Source of the DNA: Nostoc sp. CHAB 5834
Lineage (GTDB): Bacteria > Cyanobacteriota > Cyanobacteriia > Cyanobacteriales > Nostocaceae
DNA length: 8,788 bases
Assembly: GCA_020829485.1 (NCBI GenBank)
Contig: JAIVFU010000208.1
Coordinates: forward strand, 1 to 8,788
Direction of reading: 5' to 3'
The position numbers and the translations under genes are program-made. How positions within the stretch are numbered: the stretch's first letter is position 1; each line of letters starts with the position of its first letter. Positions 1-5,507 of the stretch are shown here, piece after piece. The notes under the pieces are model-generated. The model saw nothing but the letters and a program-made list of their open reading frames with translations, searched no databases and was not told the DNA's origin.

Positions 1-74
1 ATGAAAAGTCAACCTTGAAAATTATCGCAAAGTGCCAAATTCCAGATGACAATTTTACCAGCCAAATAGACTTT

Positions 75-82
75 GCGATCGC
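75..82. repeat. HIP1 octamer (GCGATCGC)
   Basis: A perfect GCGATCGC palindrome is present. This highly iterated palindrome is over-represented in many cyanobacterial genomes, so it supports a cyanobacterial source. It is the only exact copy I found in the window. Confidence 0.8.
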
Positions 83-126
83 AGCTTAATTTCCGCACCT
101 TTTTTATGGTGACGTGTACTTAGGGA

Positions 127-372
127 ATGAAACCTTACTCCTGTGATCTGCGCCAAAAAGTGATCAATGCATATAACAATTAAGAAGGCTCTCAACGACA
201 ATTGGCAATAAGATTTAGTGTCAGCTTGAGTTTTGTTCAAAGTTTACTGAAACGATATCGTAGCAGTGGGACATTTGAGCCAAAGCCTCATGGTGGAGGT
301 CAAATATCAAAGCTCAATAATGAGCAGGAATATTTAAGAAGTTGTAAGCTAGCTAAAGATGAGTCTTGCTGA
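127..372 (+). pseudogene. IS630-type transposase remnant (N-terminal HTH part)
   Basis: Reading from ATG 127 gives MKPYSCDLRQKVINAYNN, then a TAA stop at 181-183, then in the same frame EGSQRQLAIRFSVSLSFVQ and a KRYRSSG...PKPHGGG stretch, ending at TGA 370-372. This is the usual start of IS630-family transposases: a helix-turn-helix followed by the PKPHGGG linker. The stop probably arose by one A-to-T change from AAA. The DDE catalytic part is absent, since only about 80 codons remain of a protein normally over 300 residues. The remnant abuts the following gene in the same frame and may have replaced its original promoter. No terminal inverted repeats were recognised, so the element's borders are unknown. 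Confidence 0.72.
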
Positions 373-387
373 AGCGCGGGTGTTTTA

Positions 388-1053
388 ATGGCTATAGAAC
401 GGGAATCGGTAAATTTTAAACTTCCCAAGTCTTTAGTTGAATTACTCAGAGCCGAAGCAAAAAAACGCAACACCTCAGCAACAGAGTTGGTAGCTCAGGG
501 TCTGCATCATATACTAGGGGAGACGGAAGTTGTTGAAAATGGTATAGAAGATGTTCTACACCATATCATTAACCGACTCTCGGCACTGGAAGCAAATCAA
601 GTAAACAATACTTCGAGTATAGAAAGCAGTATAGAGAACCGCTTACAGCAAATAGAAACTGTTTTGGGGCATCTCACCCAGAGTATAGAACAAAGTATAG
701 AATCAACATCCACGCAACAACAAGCACAACAGCTAAGTAACTTGGAAGAAAAGTTAGAAACCGTCGCCAAGAACCTTGCCCAACTTAACAATGCACTAGG
801 GCAGCTTCGACACCAGGGAAATACAGGCAGAAGGCAATTTTCATCATCTCATCAGTTTCATGGTAGATCAGTAGAAATTCAATCTTTGACTGGGGAAAAT
901 CTAGCTCGAAGATTGGGTGTTGATGAACTAAGCCTTTCCAGAGAGAGAGAAAGCAAAAGTCCATCCGAGTTTGAGTCATGGAGCCGCCATAGAGACCCCG
1001 CTTCTCGTGGTTGGCGTTTTGGTGACGATGGATTATACTACCCGATCAAGTGA
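388..1053 (+). CDS. Ribbon-helix-helix / coiled-coil DNA-binding protein
   Basis: The predicted protein has 221 residues. Residues 6-43 (SVNFKLPKSLVELL... to GLHHIL) fit a CopG/RHH-type fold: a short beta strand followed by two helices. Residues about 50-145 are rich in Q, E, L and S with heptad-like spacing, suggesting a long coiled coil; this part contains SIE repeats encoded by AGTATAGA copies near 616, 628, 682 and 694. The C-terminus (about 166-221) has ENLARRLGVDELSLSRERE, possibly a second helix-turn-helix, and a W-S-x-H-R-D-P...GW...DGLYYPI ending that looks like a conserved module. I infer a dimeric or oligomeric DNA-binding protein, perhaps for plasmid maintenance or regulation. The ATG at 388 is the only good start, because an in-frame stop lies at 370; no clear Shine-Dalgarno sequence precedes it. 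It converges on the partition operon. The exact function is unknown. Confidence 0.75.
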   Translation: MAIERESVNFKLPKSLVELLRAEAKKRNTSATELVAQGLHHILGETEVVENGIEDVLHHIINRLSALEANQVNNTSSIESSIENRLQQIETVLGHLTQSIEQSIESTSTQQQAQQLSNLEEKLETVAKNLAQLNNALGQLRHQGNTGRRQFSSSHQFHGRSVEIQSLTGENLARRLGVDELSLSRERESKSPSEFESWSRHRDPASRGWRFGDDGLYYPIK

Positions 1054-1150
1054 AGCCCACCGTAGGCAACTTTATTTGTCGAAATCAAACTCATCAAATG
1101 GAGTGAGAATCGACAGCGATGATCACACATCAGGCAAGATAAATTAATAA

Positions 1151-1214
1151 CTAACTCTGTAAGTTACAAACTTCCAAACTTCAAAACTCCCAAACTCCCA
1201 AGCTTACAGATTTA
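1151..1214. repeat. Octamer array downstream of the partition operon
   Basis: Eight octamers can be read in register: CTAACTCT, GTAAGTTA, CAAACTTC, CAAACTTC, AAAACTCC, CAAACTCC, CAAGCTTA, CAGATTTA. The array runs through the stop codon of the parB-like gene (1204-1206). The 14-mer TAACTCTGTAAGTT at 1152-1165 recurs exactly at 2657-2670 upstream of parA, which ties the two arrays together. It probably belongs to the partition site. I saw no convincing terminator hairpin between the two convergent genes here. Confidence 0.6.
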
Positions 1215-1998
1215 AGGAGCTTCGTAACTCATCTTCTGTAGTACCTTGAAGCTCCGAAGCTTTACTCAGCAGTAAATCTACTGCAACACGGATCAAAGTA
1301 TTATCTGTAAGTCTCTCACCACCTTTAACTTGTTTCGTTCTATTTAATTTCCGGGTGAGATCGGTAAGTGCGTCAATCTGATCCTGTCTCAATCGTGTTT
1401 CCTTACGCTCCAATTTTAAATACTTCGGAAGTTCGGTACTCTGTAAGTCTGTATCTTTCAAGCTTTGTAACTTTGTAGTTTTGTTTACTTCTTCACCCTC
1501 CCGCTCAATAGCAATTTGCATAGAAGAAACAGACTCTGAATATTTATTAGTCTGTAAGTCTGTAACATTGGAAGCCTGTTGCTCTGTAACTCTTTTTTCT
1601 ACTTCACTTAAAGATTCTGGTAGAGTTACAGGCTTTGTAAGTCCAGAAGTCTGTAACTCTGTAACTTTGGCAGTCTGTTGTTTTGTAACTTTGTCTTCTA
1701 CTTGTCTCGGAGTTTCCAGTAAACCTTCAGAGTTTGTAGCTTCCAAAGTCTGTAAGTCTGTAACTTTGGTAGTCTGTTGTTCTGTTGAGTCTGTTTTACT
1801 TAAAGGTTCGGATTCGGATAATATTACAGAGTTTGTAGCTTCCGAAGTCTGTAAGTCTGTAACTTGGTCTTCTGCTTCACTTGGATTTTCTAATAAACTT
1901 TCGGACTTTGTAACTTCCGAAGTCTGTAAGTTTGGTTCTCTGATTTTTTGCGTTTCTTCGTGGACAAGATCAGATAAACGACGACGTGCTTTAGCCAT
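1204..1998 (-). CDS. ParB/ParG-like centromere-binding protein with repeat-built linker
   Basis: The predicted protein has 264 residues. Residues 1-20 (MAKARRRLSDLVHEE...) are basic and could contact ParA, as the flexible N-terminal tail of ParG does. Residues 21-190 are low complexity, with LQT or LQS at 24, 49, 82, 115, 148 and 184; the central spacing is exactly 33 residues. Residues about 195-264 have KETRLRQDQIDALTDLTRKL, then ERLTDNTLIRVAVDLLLS and TTEDELRSSLNL, which fits a ribbon-helix-helix domain. Its ATG overlaps the end of parA by 8 bases (ATGGCTAA), implying translational coupling. RHH partners of small ParA proteins bind short tandem repeats, and this gene itself contains such repeats. 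A role as the partition adaptor is inferred from position and fold; the long linker is unusual, since typical partners are under about 120 residues. Confidence 0.8.
   Translation of the reverse strand: MAKARRRLSDLVHEETQKIREPNLQTSEVTKSESLLENPSEAEDQVTDLQTSEATNSVILSESEPLSKTDSTEQQTTKVTDLQTLEATNSEGLLETPRQVEDKVTKQQTAKVTELQTSGLTKPVTLPESLSEVEKRVTEQQASNVTDLQTNKYSESVSSMQIAIEREGEEVNKTTKLQSLKDTDLQSTELPKYLKLERKETRLRQDQIDALTDLTRKLNRTKQVKGGERLTDNTLIRVAVDLLLSKASELQGTTEDELRSSLNL
1443..1941. repeat. Octamer blocks inside the parB-like coding sequence
   Basis: Six blocks of 8-bp units (plus strand GTAA[C/G]T[C/T]T and variants) lie at 1443-1490, 1554-1593, 1637-1700, 1736-1783, 1835-1866 and 1910-1941. The first reads GTAAGTCT, GTATCTTT, CAAGCTTT, GTAACTTT, GTAGTTTT, GTTTACTT. 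Equivalent units at 1554, 1653, 1752 and 1851 are exactly 99 bp apart, which is a higher-order repeat of 33 codons. On the coding (minus) strand the units give K-V-T-D-L-Q-T. The same octamers lie upstream of parA. The 14-mer TTACAGAGTTTGTA is shared exactly by 1824-1837 and 2693-2706. Confidence 0.8.
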
Positions 1999-2620
1999 GA
2001 GTATTTACCTCTCTCAAAAGCTCATCAGCAACACGCCGATAATCCCCTTCAGCTTCACGAGCTATTTTTCCGCGAACTTGAGTAATTGGTATGCCATCAA
2101 GAACAGCTTGTTCATGAACAGCATAAGCCCTGACAAAACCGTTAAATGCAGGAATACCTCCTTGCATGAGTGCTTGTTGAGCATCAAGTGCCTTACCCAA
2201 ACTACGAGGATCAACACGAGTTAATAAAACTCGAAACTTAACATTTGCTGGCATGATCGATGCCTGTACAGTTTCAATCAGTGCCTGAAGATCCATTGGG
2301 GCTGGGGGAGATGGCAGCAAAACAAAATCAGCCGCATCGATAGTAATTTGCAGTGCCTCAAAGTGGAGTGCCGGAGGAGTGTCCACAATAATAAAATCAA
2401 ACCCTTTTACTTTTTTAAGTTTTAACAACTCATTCGTATCTGTTTCCTTAGATAATTCAAAATCTCGCTCATTGCGCTCTGCCCACCAAGTAGCAGAACC
2501 TTGAGGATCTGCATCTACCAACAATACTTTTGATTTCTCAGCAAGGATGGCTGCTAAATTGACGCTAGTTGTCGTCTTAGCTGACCCTCCCTTTCCGTTC
2601 ACAACAGCAATAATATGCAC
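1991..2620 (-). CDS. parA: ParA-family partition ATPase (small, type Ib-like)
   Basis: The predicted protein has 209 residues and no N-terminal HTH, as in ParF-like type Ib ParA proteins. The deviant Walker A is at residues 9-17 (GKGGSAKTT), with signature lysine K10 and P-loop K15; alanine replaces the second P-loop glycine. Walker A' is VDADPQGSAT (D36, D38) and Walker B is FIIVDTPP (D80). The protein should bind ATP, dimerise on DNA and move plasmid copies bound through the partner protein. The start is GTG at 2620, preceded by GGAG seven bases upstream on the minus strand; an ATG two bases further upstream is out of frame. It forms an operon with the overlapping parB-like gene, behind a promoter buried in octamer repeats. 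The symbol is used in the family sense. Confidence 0.92.
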   Translation of the reverse strand: MHIIAVVNGKGGSAKTTTSVNLAAILAEKSKVLLVDADPQGSATWWAERNERDFELSKETDTNELLKLKKVKGFDFIIVDTPPALHFEALQITIDAADFVLLPSPPAPMDLQALIETVQASIMPANVKFRVLLTRVDPRSLGKALDAQQALMQGGIPAFNGFVRAYAVHEQAVLDGIPITQVRGKIAREAEGDYRRVADELLREVNTHG

Positions 2621-2631
2621 ATCCTGACTCC

Positions 2632-2703
2632 GTAACTTTGTAACTCTGTTTGTTCGTAACTCTGTAAGTTTGTAAGTAACAAAGATACTAACTTACAGAG
2701 TTT
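2632..2703. repeat. Octamer array upstream of parA (candidate parS/operator)
   Basis: Nine octamers run in one register: GTAACTTT, GTAACTCT, GTTTGTTC, GTAACTCT, GTAAGTTT, GTAAGTAA, CAAAGATA, CTAACTTA, CAGAGTTT. They include a perfect 13-bp inverted repeat, AACTCTGTAAGTT at 2658-2670 against AACTTACAGAGTT at 2690-2702, with a 19-bp spacer. The array covers the 5' leader and the putative -10 element of parA. RHH centromere-binding proteins commonly use such arrays both as centromere and as operator, so self-repression of the operon is likely; that is inference. Confidence 0.75.
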
Positions 2704-2712
2704 GTATGTCAA
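2685..2712 (-). promoter_or_regulatory. Putative parA operon promoter
   Basis: On the minus strand a perfect TTGACA (complement of 2707-2712) is followed after 16 bp by TAGTAT (complement of 2685-2690), a 4-of-6 match to TATAAT. The -10 box and spacer lie inside the octamer array and the right arm of the 13-bp inverted repeat, so bound partner protein would block RNA polymerase. Confidence 0.55.
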
Positions 2713-2861
2713 TAGTACGCCATAGAGTTGACACAGGCCATGCCAGGAACAAAGAGTATGATTAACCATCGTGGGTAGTGTTGTCCTACTACTAGGAAAA
2801 ACTCATCGAGCAGGAGCATTCCCTCGAATTCCACACAAATATTACTTAAAAGAATTGTGTT

Positions 2862-3209
2862 ATGACTCAATCTCACCCTTCATTGCCCCAACCCCAGCTA
2901 GAAAAAGCTGGTATTACCTTTGAACAGTATTTAGAATTTACCCCAGAAAAGCTGGAACTGAGTAACGGATATCTAGGCTATGGCGGACAAGACCAACTTG
3001 GTTTTCATTTGGCTGTTCTCACCAACATGGGGTTATTATCAGCAATTCGGCATACAGGCTTGTCATTGTGGCTAGAAGCCTTTGACCGTCGTGTACGGGA
3101 AAAACTAGCAACCGTCAACGCTGACCCAGAAGTAGCCCAAGCTTTGTTAAATCGATTTGATCGGGCGATGGCAGACCTGACGGCGGTGGTAGAGTATCTT
3201 GAGGAATAA
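2862..3209 (+). CDS. Hypothetical protein, 115 residues
   Basis: I do not recognise this protein firmly. It begins MTQSHPSLPQPQLEKAGITF and continues with a segment around residues 17-42 (TFEQYLEF...LELSNGYLGYGG) that faintly recalls the start of Uma2-type nucleases. The Uma2 catalytic region is not visible, so this is not a firm assignment. The rest is probably helical (LWLEAFDRRVREKL, ALLNRFDRAMADL) and ends LTAVVEYLEE. It is soluble, with no signal peptide or membrane segment. The ATG at 2862 has no clear Shine-Dalgarno sequence. It lies divergent from parA and may precede the next two genes as part of a small cargo cluster, but a 154-bp gap with a strong hairpin separates it from them. 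Confidence 0.6.
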   Translation: MTQSHPSLPQPQLEKAGITFEQYLEFTPEKLELSNGYLGYGGQDQLGFHLAVLTNMGLLSAIRHTGLSLWLEAFDRRVREKLATVNADPEVAQALLNRFDRAMADLTAVVEYLEE

Positions 3210-3238
3210 AATTAATAGACTAGAAAATAGAATAACCT

Positions 3239-3313
3239 GTAGACTTAGGTATTGCCGCTAGGGTTGGTACAGAGCGGATCTGAACTGCGGGTTCATCCCA
3301 TAAGTCTACCCCA
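3239..3313 (+). ncRNA. tRNA-like hairpin, possibly a decayed tRNA
   Basis: The outer arms GTAGACTTA (3239-3247) and TAAGTCTAC (3301-3309) pair perfectly. A 7-bp acceptor reading leaves T-A at tRNA positions 8-9, a free base (C3310) and an encoded CCA at 3311-3313. Inside are a D-loop-like AGGGTTGGTA, a possible anticodon loop ATCTGAA (U33 present; anticodon CTG, Gln) flanked by GCGG and CTGC, and a GGGTTCATCCC T-arm-like hairpin. The total length is right for a tRNA. However, the D-stem and anticodon stem overlap, there is no variable loop, and the T loop is short. It may be a tRNA pseudogene or an unrelated structured leader 50 bp before the next gene. Confidence 0.3.
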
Positions 3314-3363
3314 AAAATGCCAATTAGCTCCGAATAAACTGAACTTATTGTCAAATAAAAACA

Positions 3364-3774
3364 ATGAATATTGAACAGACCGTCTTAGAAGTTTCAGGAG
3401 TAGAAATTACCAAAATTCTCTTAGTAGATTTACAAAAACTCCAACAATACACTGGAGAACCAATAGCAGCTGTCTATGCAGACAATCTACTGCGTACCAT
3501 GCGGAAGTTGCGCGATAAATTACCTTTTGACCCCTATACAGAAGTGGTAATGGCGCTGCATGATGCACTCTTCTTTGAAAACAGATGGATTGACTACAAC
3601 GCCAATCAGTACAAGGGAGTTTGTGAATTACTTACATTCCTAGTGAATCAAGAAACCATCAACAATTCCTCAGTCGAGTCAGCCATTTTAACTTTAGAAA
3701 ACTTAGGCTTTGATACCCTACCATTCGGTGTAAAAATTGACGATGATTTAGAGACAGATGAAGACGAGGAATAA
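3364..3774 (+). CDS. Small acidic protein, possible partner of the PIN-like nuclease
   Basis: The predicted protein has 136 residues and is not recognised. It looks alpha-helical (ITKILLVDLQKLQQY, AVYADNLLRTMRKLRDKL, KGVCELLTFLVNQ) and ends in a very acidic tail, DDDLETDEDEE. No membrane segment or signal peptide is visible. Its stop at 3772-3774 is only 6 bases before the next ATG, so the two genes are almost certainly cotranscribed. A small acidic protein encoded immediately upstream of a nuclease fits an antitoxin or regulatory subunit, but that is inferred from arrangement alone. No obvious Shine-Dalgarno sequence precedes the ATG, which follows an A-rich stretch (AAATAAAAACA). Confidence 0.65.
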   Translation: MNIEQTVLEVSGVEITKILLVDLQKLQQYTGEPIAAVYADNLLRTMRKLRDKLPFDPYTEVVMALHDALFFENRWIDYNANQYKGVCELLTFLVNQETINNSSVESAILTLENLGFDTLPFGVKIDDDLETDEDEE

Positions 3775-3780
3775 CCCAGG

Positions 3781-4635
3781 ATGGATGATAATTCTGTTCC
3801 TCAACACTTTTTAGACACCTCGGTTCTACGTTCTCTGCTACTAGGTACACAAGTCTATAAGCAGTATTTTGAATCTCAATTTACTGACCAACCGCTTTAT
3901 ATCTCTAACTATGTTCAGATGGAGATGAAGCGAAGTTATCTGATTAATCTTATTTCCTTCTACTTTGTCCTGCGTCTAGAAACTATCAACAATATTGGAG
4001 ATGCTATTACTCTGTGGAGTAATAGATTTAAGACTAGCGAACTCAAAGCTATTTTACAACTTATACCCCAACTTTTTAGCACGCATCAACTTAACTTTAG
4101 CAGTCCCCAAGATAAAGAAAAAGCCCTTGCTATTTTAGGAATTTATATCAAACGTTTTGAACTTATACTCAGAAAAAAGTTTAACAATACCAACACAGAT
4201 CCTACCGCCTGCGCCCGCGCCCAAGGAGCGCTTAACCTTGATTTGCAAAATGCAGCAACAGGATTAAAGCAGTTTGCTGATGAATTTGGAGATGTAAAGA
4301 CTTGTCGTAGCAAATGTCAAATTGACCAGTTTCTGTTAGTGCAATACCCTTCAGAAATTGAGCAATTAGTTCAAATTGCCTCCCAACTACCCAAAAATTC
4401 AAAAACTAGGGGATTTATCAATATTGCCAGTAACCTAAAAGAGATATTGGCTCAAGGAGCAGCAGCCTGTGACTGCAAGCGTTGTGAAAAGATTGGCGAT
4501 GCAGTCATTGCTTTAAATGCACCCCGGAATATGCAACTAGAACATACTGATAATTCTTTTGACTATTTATGTCCCTCGATTAATCAGCCTCATTACAAAC
4601 ATCCGTCAGAAAATCAGATAGTTACTAATATATGA
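3781..4635 (+). CDS. PIN-like domain protein with cysteine cluster
   Basis: The predicted protein has 284 residues. The order of acidic residues matches a PIN-fold ribonuclease: HFLDTSVLRSLLLG near the start (D12), E48 in VQMEMKRS, D240 in IGDAVIALNAP and D257 in LEHTDNSFDYL. Between E48 and D240 is a long mostly helical insert, so it is about twice the length of a VapC toxin. Cysteines at 175, 179, 230, 232 and 235 (CRSKC and CDCKRC) could bind a metal beside the active site. A metal-dependent RNase role is inferred from these residues; the family was not identified. GAGG in the end of the upstream gene could serve as a distant ribosome binding site, consistent with translational coupling to the acidic partner. 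The gene ends convergently with the next one. Confidence 0.68.
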   Translation: MDDNSVPQHFLDTSVLRSLLLGTQVYKQYFESQFTDQPLYISNYVQMEMKRSYLINLISFYFVLRLETINNIGDAITLWSNRFKTSELKAILQLIPQLFSTHQLNFSSPQDKEKALAILGIYIKRFELILRKKFNNTNTDPTACARAQGALNLDLQNAATGLKQFADEFGDVKTCRSKCQIDQFLLVQYPSEIEQLVQIASQLPKNSKTRGFINIASNLKEILAQGAAACDCKRCEKIGDAVIALNAPRNMQLEHTDNSFDYLCPSINQPHYKHPSENQIVTNI

Positions 4636-4665
4636 ATTTGTGTCAAACAGCAATGTAGAATGGTG

Positions 4666-4704
4666 AATAAAATGTCTGTGAACAGAGTTTTTTAGACATT
4701 TATT
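4666..4704. terminator. Possible bidirectional terminator hairpin
   Basis: AAATGTCT (4670-4677) pairs perfectly with AGACATTT (4694-4701), and the flanking AATA/TATT extends the stem with a bulge. A run of six T lies in the loop region. It sits between two convergent genes, where a shared terminator is expected, but the stem is AT-rich and weak. Confidence 0.35.
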
Positions 4705-4769
4705 AAATGATTAGTGTTTGCTCCTCAGTCTTTCAATTGGCGATGAACTGCTTGCCGAGTTAGATTAAG

Positions 4770-5156
4770 CTAACCGCGTAATTTTAAAATATTACTGTCA
4801 GGTTTTTTGCGAGAGTTGCAAATTTTACGTAGTTCAACAGACTCTCTAGGTTCAAGTAAATCTCTCATCGCCCACAGCAAAGAACTCACCTGATTACTAC
4901 CCATTATATAATCATCTTTGACTTTGATTGTTAGCGGCTGAACAACCTCAATTGTCTCTAAATCACCAAGTGGAGTAATGGTGTTGAAATTTCTTGTTTC
5001 AGCAGTGTAGAAGTCCTGAACTACCTGCTGCCAATCACGTTGGATTGCTGCCAAAATGTTGGAGAATATTTGCTCATCAAACACCACTAACTCCGCACTG
5101 ATTCTGTTGTCTGATTCTATTAGTGATAGTTGCCATTGGGGTCGGTTGATAATCAT
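4770..5156 (-). CDS. Hypothetical protein, 128 residues
   Basis: Not recognised. From ATG 5156 the protein starts MIINRPQWQLSLIESDNRIS and is probably mixed alpha/beta (AELVVFDEQIFSNILAAIQRDW, IEVVQPLTIKVKDDYI), with a basic C-terminus (ELRKICNSRKKPDSNILKLRG). I chose ATG 5156 because GGAG lies 8 bases upstream on the minus strand; an in-frame TTG at 5171 would add five residues but lacks a ribosome site. No signal peptide or membrane segment is visible. It is convergent with the PIN-like gene and separated from the recombinase by a MITE-like element, so it is probably transcribed alone. Confidence 0.6.
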   Translation of the reverse strand: MIINRPQWQLSLIESDNRISAELVVFDEQIFSNILAAIQRDWQQVVQDFYTAETRNFNTITPLGDLETIEVVQPLTIKVKDDYIMGSNQVSSLLWAMRDLLEPRESVELRKICNSRKKPDSNILKLRG

Positions 5157-5195
5157 TTCGCCATTCTCCAAATTCTACTTTATTAAACTTATATA

Positions 5196-5357
5196 TTGGC
5201 GATTAAAGTAAGAACTATACTACCAATTGGAGTAAGGTCAGTTATTCTAACATTGGATGCTTATGTCGATTTTACAGCTAGTCCAGGCAATATAAGGGTA
5301 TGCAGCAAAGTTGCTATCTATCAGCCACCAGCACTAGATAAGCTAATCGGCGTTTAA
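5196..5357 (+). other. Short open stretch, possible gene remnant
   Basis: From TTG 5196 a 53-codon frame reads through GVRSVILTLDAYVDFTASPG and ends ALDKLIGV, stop at 5355-5357. The last codons and the stop come from the left end of the MITE-like element at 5335, which would have cut off a longer frame. Apart from this and the MITE, I see nothing in the 351 bases between the two genes. It may be chance. Confidence 0.2.
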
Positions 5358-5433
5358 GTTGCATAAAAGTAGGGCTGAAGCCCCTACTACAAGCGAATCA
5401 TTCTGGAAAAATGAATGACGATTAGCTTATCTA
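5335..5433. mobile_element. 99-bp MITE-like element
   Basis: Perfect 15-bp terminal inverted repeats TAGATAAGCTAATCG (5335-5349) and CGATTAGCTTATCTA (5419-5433) enclose a second, central palindrome (AGTAGGGCT at 5369-5377 and AGCCCCTACT at 5380-5389, one base bulged). The outermost TA on each side could be the TA target duplication typical of IS630/Tc1-type elements, leaving 13-bp repeats. No coding capacity. Interpretation as a non-autonomous element of that type is inference. Confidence 0.6.
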
Positions 5434-5507
5434 AAAACCTGTATTTCATATTTGTTGTACGCAAAAAACTGGCACTCCTCTTAGTTCCGATTGGCAACTA
5501 GACACCA

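Noticed and set aside
1443..1941. CRISPR-like array
   Set aside because: Units are 8 bp, the higher-order repeat is translated in frame, spacers are related to each other, and no cas gene is present.
1481..2224. Long plus-strand open frame (247 codons) opposite the partition genes
   Set aside because: It is antisense to parA and the parB-like gene, its Ser/Val/Cys-rich repeats are the reverse reading of the octamers, and it has no ribosome site or recognisable domain.
2728..2762. Plus-strand promoter TTGACA ... TATGAT before the 115-residue gene
   Set aside because: The hexamers are 23 bp apart, too far for a standard promoter.
3239..3313. A functional tRNA-Gln(CTG) gene
   Set aside because: The outer stem and CCA fit, but the inner arms overlap and the T loop is too short, so only a tRNA-like element is claimed.
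5157..5171. TTG start adding five residues to the 128-residue hypothetical protein
   Set aside because: GGAG is placed correctly for ATG 5156, and the TTG overlaps that ribosome site.
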